Below, in pieces: positions 21,291 through 32,064 of a DNA stretch of 64,000 nucleotides. Below the pieces are notes generated by a model. That model did no database searches. It worked only from the letters and a program-made list of their open reading frames with translations, and was not told the DNA's origin. The stretch covers positions 22,660,167 to 22,724,166 of the forward strand of contig CM040433.1 of assembly GCA_022702705.1 (NCBI GenBank), given 5' to 3'. Every line of letters starts with the position of its first letter. Within the stretch, counting starts at the first letter, position 1. The stretch is from Papilionanthe hookeriana x Papilionanthe teres (lineage: Eukaryota; Streptophyta; Magnoliopsida; Asparagales; Orchidaceae). Made by a program: the position numbers and the translations under genes.

Positions 21291-22546
21291 GAGTCCACTC
21301 CTTCAGAGAAAATCCCCCCTCATTGGTCACACCTCCTCGAGTCTCCTTAGAGAGAGAAATCTCATTAGAGAGAGAGAATCTAGAGAATTAGAGAGAGAAA
21401 TTTAGGGCCACTTTTGTTTAGTTTAGTGAGTTTACTTTCAAGTTGTAGCATCTAGAGTTCATTACACTGTGGAGTCAGGGGTCAGAAGATCTGTAGAAGG
21501 AATACTTGAGATAAGTATATTTTTATATTTGATTCAAAGTTTATCAATTATTTTTTGCAGTTTATTTTCAATGTGTTCTGAGTAGTTAGTTTACTTTCTT
21601 CCTTCAATCATGAAGAGATAGATAAGATAATATAAAGATTCGATGGAGAATTAAAATTCAAAATATTTTCAAAAACATTGTGATGACATTAATACCTGAT
21701 CGTACTTTACTTTTTAAAATGGCCATTTAAATTGTTAAAACCTGTTGAAGAGTTTTGTAACCTTGAAGGAGAAGAACTCTTAACTTGTAAATGTCACATG
21801 AATCCTTGGGTAGTCGAAGGCCATGTGCAGACTATTCAAGGTGAAGTGCAAATAAATCGGAAGATAAGATTTAAAGGGCGTAAAATTGATAAGTTTTTAG
21901 AGTGACAGGCTAAATTCTTATAATTTGATTTTTTGATCAGGAATGGGTCAATAGTAGGGCCGACCATAGCCACCCTTGGACATCTAGAAGTGAGAGTCTA
22001 GATTAACCCATTACTACTAACAATACATTCAGACCTGATCTGTAAGTTAGCCAATGTTCTTTGCGCCTGGATCAAAGAATGAAGAATATGAATGCTTCTA
22101 TTTGGCACAATACCATAAATCAAAATTCTCCAATGAGTATTAAATTATCTTAAAAATATTAGATTAATTGAAGGAAAGAAAGTTGTTATTTTATATAGTT
22201 TTCATAAATCATTCTCTTAGTATTCTTTTCTTTAATTACATCTAGTAAATTAATAGTAATTTATAGTTAATTTAAAGGATAAAAAATATATATTTTTAAA
22301 ATATAATATTTAGAGAATTTATTTCTATAATTCTTCCCCGTGGGATCGATACTTGTGTTATAATAGAAAACCCTATATTACTTGAAACGATACGTATACT
22401 TGCGTAGTACCCCTAGTGTGTAAAGTAATTTCTAAATTTTACAATATTTTGATTTATACACTAGCCGTTTATTATAAATTGGGTCAAGCTTTGGCCATCT
22501 TTTGGAAGCTTATATTACTGCGTTACTTGCGGTCGGGTCAAGTTTT

Positions 22547-22564
22547 TGGCGCCGTTGCCGGGGA
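22547..22564 (+). other. Primer binding site, tRNA-Asp type
   Basis: TGGCGCCGTTGCCGGGGA starts six bases after the LTR. This is the classic PBS of Athila/Tat elements, complementary to the 3' end of tRNA-Asp. Confidence 0.9.
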
Positions 22565-22659
22565 TAGAAATAAAATAGTTATAAATTTCTAAAAAAATAT
22601 ATTATATTTCTAAAAATTATTAAAAATATAAAAAAAAAATTTATTTTATTCCTTGTTTT

Positions 22660-24420
22660 ATGCGAAGATTTGGTTCTGAAGGATTAATACCTTTAGATTC
22701 TGAATTAGAAAGAATAATTAGAAAAATTAAAAAGGGAAAATAAATTCAAAAATTTCAAGAAATGGCTACTTTACAAAATCCAATTGAACTTAATGATCAC
22801 AATGTTTATAAACCATTAAGGGATTATGATAACCCTACAGTTGATGAACTTCATAGTAGTATTCAAATACCAACTATAGATGCTAATTCTTTTGAACTTA
22901 AACTGTCTATTATTCAAATGGTACAAAACAATCAATTTGGTGGAACACCAAATGAGGATCCAAATTTACATCTTGTTAGTTTTTTAGAACTTTGTGCTAC
23001 CTTTAAATATAACAATGTTTCTGATGATGCTATTAGACTTAGACTCTTTCCTTTTTCTTTAAGAGATAAAGCAAATATGTGGTTAAATTCATTAGCGACT
23101 GGTTCTATTAAAACATGGGCTGAAATGGCACAAAAATTCCTTGCTAAATATTTTCCTCCTTCTAAAACTGCTAAATTAAGAAACGATATTACTTCGTTTA
23201 GTCAATTTGACGGGGAGACAATATATGAAACTTGGGAAAGATTTAAAGAACTATTAAGAAAATGTCCTCATCATGCTTTACCTGATTGGTTAATTATTCA
23301 AACATTTTATAATGGATTAATTGGATCTTTAAAATCAATTATTGATGCTTCTGCTGGAGGTTCTTTAATGTCTAAATCATTTGAAGAAGCTTACACTTTA
23401 ATTGAAGAAATGGCTAATAATTTTCAATGGCCTTCCGAAAGGATTAATCCTAAAAAGATGGCAAGTATTCACGATAATGAAGCCTTTTCTATTTTAGCTT
23501 CACAAGTAGCAGCAATGTCTAAGAAATTAGATAGTTTTGCAATTAATATTTCACAAAATAATTCTGCTAATATTGAAGATTCTCAAACTATTGAAACTTT
23601 ACAAGCTATTGCAAGTAAAAATAATCCTTATTCAAATTATTATAATCCTGAGTGGAAAAATTATCCTAATTTTAACTGGAATAATTCACAACAACAATGG
23701 GGTAATAATCAATCTCATCTCACTGGAAATTGGAATAATCAAGTTAATCCAAATTTTAAACTTCCTGGATTTAATAATCAACCGAAACAGTTATCAATAG
23801 AGGAATTAATATTACAAATGAATAATCAATTACAAAATCAAAATACTGCTATTAGTAATATTGAAAATCAAATGGGGCAAATTGCTACTTTAATTAATAA
23901 CAAACATGTAGGAACACTTCCTAGTAATGTAGAAATTAATCCAAAGGAAACTGGAAAAGAACATGAACAAGCTAAAGCTGTGCAACTTAGAAGTGGAAAG
24001 GAATTAAAAGAAAGAATGCAGAATGAAATTGAAAAAGAGAATGAGGTTGAAGAGATTGAAAAACCTAAAGAAAATCTCTCTCTCCTAATCAAGATCAGAC
24101 TGTTATACCTGTTAATGTGGAAGTTAAAAATCCACCACCACCATTTTCTCAAAGACTTAAACAGCAGAAACTTGATCATCAATTTTCTAAGTTCTTTGAA
24201 ATTTTTAAGAAACTTACTATTAATATACCTTGTGCTGAAGCTTTGGAACAAATGCCAACTTATGCAAAATTTATGAAGGATATTTTAAGCAAGAAACGGA
24301 AATTTGAAGCTTTTGAAACTGTTGCACTAAGTGAAGAATGCAATGCAATAATTCAAAAGAAAATACCGAAAAGCTTAAAGATCCCGGAATTTTCACTATA
24401 CCTCGTGCTATTGGAGAAAA
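22660..24420 (+). pseudogene. Element A gag
   Basis: The frame probably began at the ATG at 22660 (MRRFGSEGLIPLDSELE), a Gag N-terminus also present in E. A TAA at 22741-22743, beside a frame slip relative to E, breaks it, and the long open frame starts at the ATG at 22762 (504 codons). The retrotrans_gag core is clear (LRLFPFSLRDKANMWL, WERFKELLRKCPHHALPDW). It is followed by an N/Q/W-rich tail in place of a zinc knuckle, then an acidic coiled coil. A frameshift near 24085 moves the linker (PPPPFSQRLKQQKLDHQF, SKKRKFEAFETVALSE) into another frame up to about 24360. Gag forms the virus-like particle. Confidence 0.88.
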
Positions 24421-24880
24421 ATTTTGTGGAAAAGCTTTATGTGATTTAGGAGCAAGTATTAATCTCATGCCATTTTCTATCTTTAGAAGATTAGGTTTAG
24501 GAGATATTACTCCCACCACTGTAACCCTTCAATTAGCTGATAGATCTATCACTTATCCTAAAGGAGTTATAGAGGATGTACTTGTTAAAGTGGATAAATT
24601 TATCTTCCCTGTAGATTTCATAGTACTTGATATGGAAGAAGATAAAGAGATACCTATTATTTTAGGGAGACCTTTTCTAGCTACCGGATGTGCAAAAATG
24701 AGAACTAACAATGAGAGTTAATGATCAAGAAATCAAATTCAATGTTCTTAAATCAATGAAGTACCCTGATAGAGAGAAATGTTATCCAATGGATATAATT
24801 GATTATTTAATTGAAAAACATTATCAAGAAAAATGTAAAGTCATTTCGAAGAAAAATTTGAATTTTTAACCGATGAAGAT
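24338..24880 (+). pseudogene. Element A aspartic protease
   Basis: The frame 24338-24721 carries the retropepsin domain: FCGKALCDLGASINLMP with the DLGA active-site variant usual in Athila-type elements, then IPIILGRPFLATG near the end. After GRPFLATG a deletion and frameshift remove sequence that E keeps (58560-58500), so this copy reads into a stop at 24719-24721. The protease would cut Gag-Pol. Confidence 0.82.
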
Positions 24881-24886
24881 GAAGTT

Positions 24887-25918
24887 GTGGAAGAAGAAGA
24901 GACTTATTTTATAAAAGATAATTGGGAAACTTTAGACATAACTCAAAAAGATCTACTTTTACCATTAATTGAAAAAGCCCCTGAACTGGAATTAAAAATG
25001 TTACCTTCCCTTTTAAAATATGCATTTCTTGGAAATTCGTTAACTTTACCTGTTATTATTTCTTCTGAACTTAGTACAGATCAAGAAGAAAAACTAATAG
25101 GTGTGTTAAAAAATTATAAGAAAGCTTTTGGTTGGACTATTGCTGATATAAGAGGAATAGACCCTTCCATTTGCATGCATAGAATTTTAATGGAAGAAAA
25201 TTTTAAACCAACTATAGAATCGCAAAGACTATTAAATCCTATCATGAAAGAGGTTGTTAAAAAAGAAATTATTAAATGGTTAGATGTCGGTATTATTTAT
25301 CCTATTTCGGATAGTCAATGGGTAAGTCCTATTCATTGTGTTCCAAAGAAAGGAGGAGTAACTGTCATTGTTAATGATAAAAACGAACTTATCCCTACAA
25401 GACAAGTTACTGGATGGCGAATCTGTATTGACTATAGGAAATTAAATAAAGCCACTAGAAAGGATCATTTTCCTTTACCTTTCTTGGATCAAATGCTTGA
25501 TAAACTAGCTGGACACTCATATTTCTGTTTTCTGGATGGATATTCTGGTTATCATCAATTACTTATTGCTCCTGAGGACCAAGAAAAGATAACATTTACA
25601 AGTCCTTATGAAAGATTTGCTTTTAAAAGAATGCCTTTTGGTTTATATAATGCACCTGCAACTTTTTAAAGATGTATGATGTCAATATTTTGTGATTTGA
25701 TTGACAAAGGAATTGAAATATTCATGGACGATTTTTCAGTCTTTGGAACTTCTTTTGAATCTTGTTTGGAAAACATTTCCAAAGTTCTAAAAAGATGTGA
25801 AGAAACAAATTTAGTTCTTAACTGGGAAAAATGTCAATTCATGGTCACAGAAGGCATTATACTTGGTCACAAAGTATCAGAAAAAGGGATGGAAAGCAAA
25901 AGTAAAAATTATTGCTGA
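24887..25918 (+). pseudogene. Element A reverse transcriptase
   Basis: The first frame (24887-25669) has the usual gypsy RT motifs: IYPISDSQWVSPIHCVPKKG, WRICIDYRKLNKAT, DHFPLPFLDQMLD and FKRMPFGLYNAPATF. An in-frame TAA (25667-25669) then interrupts it. The frame continues with IFMDDFSVFG, the catalytic YxDD-equivalent (here FMDD), and LGHKVSEKGME, then shifts frame near 25890. The protein copies element RNA into cDNA. Confidence 0.88.
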
Positions 25919-26515
25919 GTTGCAACCACCTACTACTGTTACTGATGTGAGACGTTTTCTAGGTCATGCTGGATTTTATAGAAGATACATAAAGGAGTTT
26001 TCTAAAATTGCTAAACCTCTTTGTCATTTATTAGAAAAAGATGAAAAATTTGAATTTAATAAAGAATGTATTAATGCTTTTAATATTCTTAAAGAAAAAT
26101 TAATATCTGCGCTTATCATTGTTGCACCAAATTGGGAGAAATCTTTTGAGTTAATGTGTGATGCAAGTGATTTTTCCAATTGGAGCTGTATTAGGACAAA
26201 AATATGAGAAAATTTTCAAAGTTGTTTATTATGCTAGTAAAACTCTCACTGAAACACAAAGAAATTACACTACCACTGAGAAAAAGCTTCTAGCTATAGT
26301 ATATGCCTTTGATAAATTTAGACCTTATCTTCTTGGTACTAAATGCATAGTTCATACCGATCATTCTCGCTATTAAATTTCTATTATCTAAGAAGGATTT
26401 TAAACCTAGATCGATAAGATGGGTTTTACTTCTACAAGAATTTGATTTTCAAATAGTAGATAGAAAAGGAACTAAAAACCAAATTGCTGATCATTTGTCT
26501 AGAATTAAAAATGAT
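25890..26515 (+). pseudogene. Element A RNase H
   Basis: The connection motif FLGHAGFYRRYIKEFSKIAK is followed by the RNase H core. ELMCDASDF holds the first catalytic Asp; TTTEKKLLAIVYAFDKFRPY and CIVHTDHS follow, and IADHLSRI closes the domain. Frameshifts lie near 26170 and 26365. RNase H removes the RNA strand after cDNA synthesis. Confidence 0.82.
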
Positions 26516-27391
26516 ATTATTTCGGAAGAAAATATAAATGAGAAATTTCCTTATGAATCTTTATATGCTATTCAAGAATTTAAAACACCTTGGTATGCTG
26601 ATATTGCTAATTATTTAGTTAGCAATATTTTGCCTTATGACTTGGATAACAAATTTATTAAGAAATTTAAATATGTTGCTAAATCTTATATCTGGGAAGA
26701 ACCTCATTTATTTAAAATTGGAAAAGATTCTATGATTCGAAGATGTGTACCTTATGAAGAAACTTTTGCTATTATTCAAAAATGTCATGATTCTGATTTT
26801 GAAGGACACTTTGGCAAAGATAAAACTGCATTTAAAATTTTAAATTCTGGATTTTATTGGCCTACCTTATTTAATGATGTGAGACATTATGTGAAAACAT
26901 GTGATCGATGTCAAAGGATGGGAAATATATCTATGAAGAATGAAATGCCTTTAAACTATATATTGGAAGTTGAAATTTTTGATATATGGGGTTTAGACTT
27001 TATGGGACCATTTGTTCCATCATTTGGAAAAATTTATATTTTATTAGCAGTTGATTATGTTTCAAAATGGATTGAAGCTATTGCTTTACTAAACTGTGAT
27101 TCCAAAAGTGTTTCTAAATTTTTAAAGAAAATGATATTTTCAAGATTTGGAATGCCTAAGGTAATTATCACGGATGGTGAAAGTCATTTTAGGAATTTAA
27201 GAGTTCAATTATTACTACAAAAAATTGGAATCAAGCATAGAATATCAACTGCTTATCACCCACAAACAAGTGGAATTGCTGAAGTATCAAACAGAGAAAT
27301 TAAAAGAATTCTAGAGAAGACTGTTAATCCTAAAAGAACTGATTGGGTTGATAGACTTGATTCTGCATTATGGGCAATGGTTAATTTATAG
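26495..27391 (+). pseudogene. Element A integrase, zinc finger and catalytic core
   Basis: One open frame carries the HHCC finger (CHDSDFEGHF ... TCDRCQ) and the DDE core: Asp in WGLDFMGPF, Asp in ITDGESHF, and Glu in GIAEVSNREIKRIL. The highly conserved DGG is changed to DGE. After SALWA a short stretch present in E (YRTAYKTPIGMSPYRLIYG) is deleted and the frame ends at 27389-27391. Integrase inserts the cDNA with a 5-base staggered cut. Confidence 0.88.
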
Positions 27392-27835
27392 TAAACATTG
27401 TCACTTACCTGTAGAACTTGAGCATAAAGCTTATTGGGTGATAAAAGAGTTTAATTTTAATTTGAATAAAGCAGGAGAAAGAGATTGTTGCAATTAAATG
27501 AGATGGAAAAAATAAGAAATGAAGCATATGAAAATGCGAGGATTTATAAAGAGAAAATGAAGATGTTACATGACAAGAAAATTTCAGGAAAAGTTTTTGA
27601 ACCTGGACAAGAAGTATTATTGTTTAATTCTCGTTTAAAACTTCTTCCTGGAAAATTAAGATCTAAATGGATTGGACCCTATATAGTTGAGAAAGTATAC
27701 CATTATGGAGCTGTGGATATTAAAGATCCCAAAACAGGAAAAATTTTTAAAGTAAATGGATTAAGATTGAAGCCTTATTTGGGAGACATTAAAAATATTT
27801 ATAAAGAGGCTTATAAGTTGAGTCAATCTGATTAA
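27392..27835 (+). pseudogene. Element A integrase C-terminal GPY/F module
   Basis: Out of frame with the core, this part reads HCHLPVELEHKAYW. From 27485 it reads EPGQEVLLFNSRLKLLPGKL, RSKWIGPYIVEKVY and VNGLRLKPYLG, the GPY/F DNA-binding module. The natural pol stop is the TAA ending at 27835. No chromodomain follows, as expected for the Athila/Tat branch. Confidence 0.82.
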
Positions 27836-27850
27836 AGATTTACTTAAGTC

Positions 27851-27895
27851 AGGCTGACGATGTTAAACCAAGCGCTTTATGGGAGGCAACCCATA
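27851..27895 (+). promoter_or_regulatory. Conserved post-pol block (element A)
   Basis: GGCTGACGATGTTAAACC, AAGCGCTTTATGGGAGGCAA and CCCATA in a row. It is almost identical to the blocks in B and E. Confidence 0.65.
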
Positions 27896-28217
27896 TTTTT
27901 CTTTTGTTTTGAGTGTTTTTGTGTTTTAATGTAAGGTTATGCCTCGATCTTGCTTAATTTTATATTACTTTATAAAAATTTGATGCTTATAAGTCTTTAT
28001 TGACTTAGGATTAAAATTATTTTAAAGTATGTAAAATTAAAAATTGGATCACTATATTTTGAATATGAGTAAAAAGGAGATCAAGTTAACCTTCATTATG
28101 ATTGCTTACGATGTGAGTTGTTGAGTCTAAATTACTCTTACCAGTATAGTATACCTATCCTGGAGAACAAAATTTTAAAATTTGACGATTAGACAAAATG
28201 GAGTTGAACATAGTTCC

Positions 28218-28312
28218 GGCGCCTAGGCGCCAGAATTCGGCGCCTAAGCGCCAGAATCAGCTATGTAGCAATAGGTCCAGCGCCTAGGCGCCAAATTCGG
28301 CGCCTAAGCGCC
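28218..28312. repeat. Palindrome array between pol and small ORF (4 units)
   Basis: Units start at 28218, 28239, 28279 and 28299. Loops vary (CTAG, CTAA) while GGCGC/GCGCC stems stay, apart from an A at the first base of the third unit. Pairs are 21 and 20 bases apart. Confidence 0.92.
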
Positions 28313-28463
28313 AAGGTTACTGGGACATGCAAAAACCGAAATTTTCAGTTTTTCACACGATTTTCCCTTATAAGTCAACCTATTATCTTCCCTAACCATC
28401 AAAGCAATCAGAATTACGTCTCTTACACTTTATTCTTGAGAGATTTGAGAGAATTTTGAAGAA

Positions 28464-28811
28464 ATGGAAGGAAGAAATCATGGAGAAGAAGTTAGAGACA
28501 AGGTTTCTAAGAATCCTCAACCCTACTTCAATGGTTTCATCGCTGTAAGTTTAGAAAGAATCTCTAGTCGTTTGGATAAGTTTGAAGTGGATTTTAAAAG
28601 CATTGGAGATCGCCTTCATGAGATGTTTCATCAGATTGAACATCTAGAATGGCAGATGAAACTTCAATTTGATCATTTTGCGGCTTATCAAGATGTTCAA
28701 GTTGAAATGTATGCGAAGAACAAGTGGATTGACGAAAAGATGGCTACGGATTTCCCGAGAGCGTTAGTGTTCTTTCCAAGTAGTATTCACAATTTCCCTT
28801 GTGAAGATTGA
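28464..28811 (+). CDS. Element A small ORF, coiled coil (115 codons)
   Basis: An intact frame from the ATG at 28464. The middle reads as a heptad-like coiled coil (RISSRLDKFEVDF, GDRLHEMFHQIEHLEWQMKL), followed by YAKNKWIDEKMATDFPRALVF. The part QIEHLEWQMKLQFDH resembles FDHIDWRMKEHFDH near the end of B's first env-region ORF. This suggests the small ORF is what remains of that protein after loss of its N-terminal domain. E has a broken copy at 48134-48535. No signal peptide or membrane segment is seen. Function is unknown. Confidence 0.7.
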   Translation: MEGRNHGEEVRDKVSKNPQPYFNGFIAVSLERISSRLDKFEVDFKSIGDRLHEMFHQIEHLEWQMKLQFDHFAAYQDVQVEMYAKNKWIDEKMATDFPRALVFFPSSIHNFPCED

Positions 28812-29610
28812 ATATTCTGGTAATGGGTTAGTTATTATATGGTTTATTAAGTCGTTGTATTGATTTAGAGAATCGATTGTGATTGTTTGTGTATTTGCTT
28901 TCATGTTCAATGTGTGTTGTTTTTGCTTAGAAATTGTTGTGTTTGAGTGTGTATTAGGAACTTGAATCAAGTATAATACTTATCTGGAATGTATTGAGTC
29001 AACATTGAAGATTTTGAATGAAATTTAGTGAGTTTGATGTAAACTTAGTGTTTGATGGGTGGATTTAATATTTAATTTTTAAAATTTTTGGAAAATGTTT
29101 TAGAAGTTAGAAACTGAAGCCCTACTCTAATATGAGTAATTGGAAGTTGAATTTATGAATTTTGGTGGAAAATTAAATTTAAAAATAATTTTTTGTGAAA
29201 GGCGAGTCTGGCGCCTAGGCGCCATAATTTGGCGCCCAAGCGCCAGTTCGGCCTGCTACCCGAAAATTACCATTTAACCCCCCAAAAGCCATTTTTGACG
29301 CCTAAGCTTCATCTTCTTCCCCATTTTCGCGAAAATACACCCTTTGGATCCATTTTGAGGTCAATACATTAAGGATTTGAGCGCGAAACCACTCGATTTC
29401 ATCGTCTCAAGGTCAGATCTACACTTTAAACCATTTATTTTTTATTTTCACCATAGATTTTCCTAGTTTTTGCTAAGAACCGAAATTTTGAAAATTTTTT
29501 TGATTTTTAGTGATTTCTTTGGATTTTTAAACTTATTTTAAGTTTTATAAACTTAAAAAGAGTTTAAATCTTTGATTCCTAAATTAGTACTTGTTTTCTT
29601 TCACGTTTAG
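28812..29610 (+). other. Spacer between the two env-region ORFs of element A
   Basis: AT-rich noncoding DNA with a two-unit palindrome array (29210-29244). It also serves as the leader of the 29611 ORF. Confidence 0.65.
29210..29244. repeat. Palindrome array (2 units)
   Basis: GGCGCCTAGGCGCC at 29210 and GGCGCCCAAGCGCC at 29231, exactly 21 bases apart, with the loop changed from CTAG to CCAA. Confidence 0.9.
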
Positions 29611-30771
29611 ATGGCTCTAAAATCTAAGGGCGGGAAGGGACGAGAAAATTTTGATAGCAGCAAATTTCCAACTGCGGCTGTGCATTTTCGCTTCCACGAA
29701 CTTATGTTGTCAAGAAAGTTCATCTCGGAACGAAGTTTTAATCATCCTGGGGAGATGATCGAAAACACTATTGTTGCGCACAACTGGCAACAATTTTGTT
29801 ACTTCACTGCTATTGATGTTATCCCGGTTGTTCGAGAATTTTATGCAAATTTTCTGGATGTTGAAGATTCTGAAGTCTTTGTTAGAGGAATCAGAGTAGG
29901 ATTTACTCCAGAAAGAATCAACATATTCTATAGCCTGCCACCGACGATTGAGTGCTATTATTCTGGATTATCACCATCTGAGGGTGATTTGGATATGATT
30001 ATTGCCTATTTGACTGACGATACTGGATCTTGGAAGATCAGGAACGACAAAAGAGTAAATTTCAAATCTTCCAAGCTGAATGGTATTTCAAAAGCATGGC
30101 ACTATTTCATTTCCGCGAGATTGTTACCTTCCAATCATCTGAGTGAAGTAACTAAAGATCGAGTGATCTTCAATTACTGCATTCAAGAGAGAAAACCTAT
30201 AGACATTGGCAGTATTGTTTTTGAATCTGTGGATTCTATTGCGAGATCCAGCACTTCTGTTGGATTGGAATTTCCTTCTTTGATTTATTCGTTATGTGTT
30301 AATGATGGAGTCAGTGCTGATATTTCTGAGGAGAAGTTAAAGACTACTAAGCCAATTGGGCATGAGAGTGTTAGTATCTATGATCGTCTTCGAGGTAAGA
30401 AATCGACCGCTCCTTCTACTTCTGCATATACTCCAGGTAGACCTTCTACTTCTCACCCCTCTACTTCAGCTGAGCCACCATCTAGTTTCTGGGAGTCCAT
30501 GCATGATCAGTTTTTAGAGCAGCAGCAGGAGTTGTTTCAGACTCACTGTAGGATAGATACTATTGACAAGAAACTGGATCATCTTTCTGACTATACCCAG
30601 AGGAAGAGTAGTTACGATGCAGAGTATGATGAAGCCCTAGTCAGATTTCTGAAGGGTGAACATGATGTGAGTTTCCCTACTTTTCCTAGCTTTACACCAT
30701 TTATCGATCCTAAGGACGTTGAGTTTTCCTTTGGTGATGATGATGACGATGAGGCGATAGCTAGTGATTAG
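29611..30771 (+). CDS. Element A env-region protein, intact (386 codons)
   Basis: A complete frame from ATG to TAG. Residues about 1-230 form the putative plant transposon protein domain common between pol and the PPT of Athila-type elements (DVIPVVREFYANF, VFVRGIRVGFTPERINIFY, YLTDDTGSWKI, AWHYFISARLLP). A Ser/Thr/Pro-rich linker follows (about 260-295). A short coiled coil (about 300-330) and an acidic tail (FGDDDDDEAIASD) close it. No signal peptide or transmembrane segment is visible, so calling it an envelope is not supported. It is the clearest undamaged long frame in the window. E (46212-47371) and B hold broken relatives. Confidence 0.82.
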   Translation: MALKSKGGKGRENFDSSKFPTAAVHFRFHELMLSRKFISERSFNHPGEMIENTIVAHNWQQFCYFTAIDVIPVVREFYANFLDVEDSEVFVRGIRVGFTPERINIFYSLPPTIECYYSGLSPSEGDLDMIIAYLTDDTGSWKIRNDKRVNFKSSKLNGISKAWHYFISARLLPSNHLSEVTKDRVIFNYCIQERKPIDIGSIVFESVDSIARSSTSVGLEFPSLIYSLCVNDGVSADISEEKLKTTKPIGHESVSIYDRLRGKKSTAPSTSAYTPGRPSTSHPSTSAEPPSSFWESMHDQFLEQQQELFQTHCRIDTIDKKLDHLSDYTQRKSSYDAEYDEALVRFLKGEHDVSFPTFPSFTPFIDPKDVEFSFGDDDDDEAIASD

Positions 30772-32049
30772 TAGTAGAGAGATCTTTATGTAGTGCTACT
30801 CTGTTGTTAGTTTGTTTTGTTTGGATTATTTATTAGTTTTATGTTTAATGTGTGCTGTTTAGTTTATGTACTTGTGTGGATGGATTCTGTGGTTAAAACA
30901 TTTTTAGTATATTGTGTTGAGACTGATTTTAGAGTTAATTTATATGTTTGTTTTAGTCTACTGTATAATACTTAGTGATTTTGGTCTGCTTTAATTTTGT
31001 TTCAAATTTAGTATAATAAAAAATTAGCCTGCTTACTTTTTTATACATGCTTCAATTTTATCTTAATTATTCATAAAAGCATGTTTAGAAAGTTAATTTT
31101 TCTTTTTAGAATTGTTTTTACATACTTATAAAAAATTTTATGATTTTTTTTCTCTCATACTTTCAAAATTTTCATAGTGTACCAAAACTTAAGTTTGGGA
31201 GAAGGGAAATACATTCAAATTTAAATTTTATTTATCCTTAAAGAGCTAATATTTTCTTAAAAATAAAAACTTTTTAACATAACTTAAGGAATGAAGAATT
31301 TATTTGAGATCACTTTTAATTTTGAAATTATAAACAATTTAGTGAAATTAACTAAAGTTTTACTAACTTTGATTGATTTTAAGAATAGAATTATTTAACT
31401 TAAGGAAGAATAAGATTAAAGAATTTTTCTATTCATGATAGAAATGATAGAATTTAGAAATATTAAGTAATCAGAAATTATCACTTGAAAAATAGAAGAT
31501 TGGAAATCTTTTTGGATTTTTATTTATGTTATATTAATTAAGTGAAAATGTATAAGTTTTAAAAATATAAGTTAAGGATAGTGAAGTTCAAAACCATTAA
31601 CAGGCTATCCAGATATAGTAATCCTCTCTATATAAAAAAAAGAAGAAGAAAGAGATGAGAAGCTTGAGGAAATGCCTAACCAAAAATTGGCTTCACTTGA
31701 ATTATCTTATAGGAAAGAAACTAGTTACATATCTTACTTAATTTTTATACATGAATATTCATTTAAAAATGATTTTTCAAGAAAATCTTTTTCTTGTAAA
31801 TAATCTATGAGATCTTAATATAATAAGCTTCTATTATTTTCAAAATGAATGAAAAGTTTGAAATCTTATGATTTAGTAGTTGAATATTCCTTAAATTCTT
31901 AAAATTAAACCTAGTTAGTGAAATTAGGTTAATAACTTACTAAAGACTTTATAAAATCAAAAATTATAAGGAATCTTAAATATTTATCTTTTATTCCAAA
32001 AGTTATATTTTCTAAAGTAAAAAGAGTTACTTGAGGACAAGTAACATTT
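30772..32049 (+). other. 3' noncoding region of element A
   Basis: AT-rich, without coding potential. It holds the conserved two-part block (31581-31704) and the pre-PPT hairpin (32027-32044). Confidence 0.7.
31581..31704 (+). promoter_or_regulatory. Conserved two-part block upstream of the PPT (element A)
   Basis: Part one contains GGCTATCCAGATATAGTAAT. An A/G-rich spacer of about 30 bases follows, and part two contains GAGAAGCTTGAGGAAATGCC and AAAAATTGGCTTCACTTG. Confidence 0.62.
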
Positions 32050-32061
32050 AAGTTTGGGGGA
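32027..32061 (+). promoter_or_regulatory. Conserved hairpin and polypurine tract (element A)
   Basis: TTACTTGAGGACAAGTAA (32027-32044) followed by AAGTTTGGGGGA (32050-32061), three bases before the right LTR. Confidence 0.85.
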
Positions 32062-32064
32062 TTT

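Larger units (their letters stand above)
20753..22540 (+). repeat. Left LTR of element A
   Basis: Starts TGATCCATG and ends CGGGTCA, 1,788 bases. It has a TATA box at 21281-21290, a three-unit palindrome array at 21153-21208 and the U5 block GTGGGATCGATACTTG. Compared with the right LTR it lacks about 50 bases in a first array (near 20940) and has one extra 21-base unit in the second. Confidence 0.92.
27836..28463 (+). other. Spacer after pol in element A
   Basis: Contains the conserved post-pol block (27851-27895) and a four-unit palindrome array (28218-28312). No coding sequence is supported. Confidence 0.7.

Noticed and set aside
23868..24251. 127-codon minus-strand frame inside gag of element A
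   Set aside because: It is the antisense shadow of the acidic coiled-coil part of gag.
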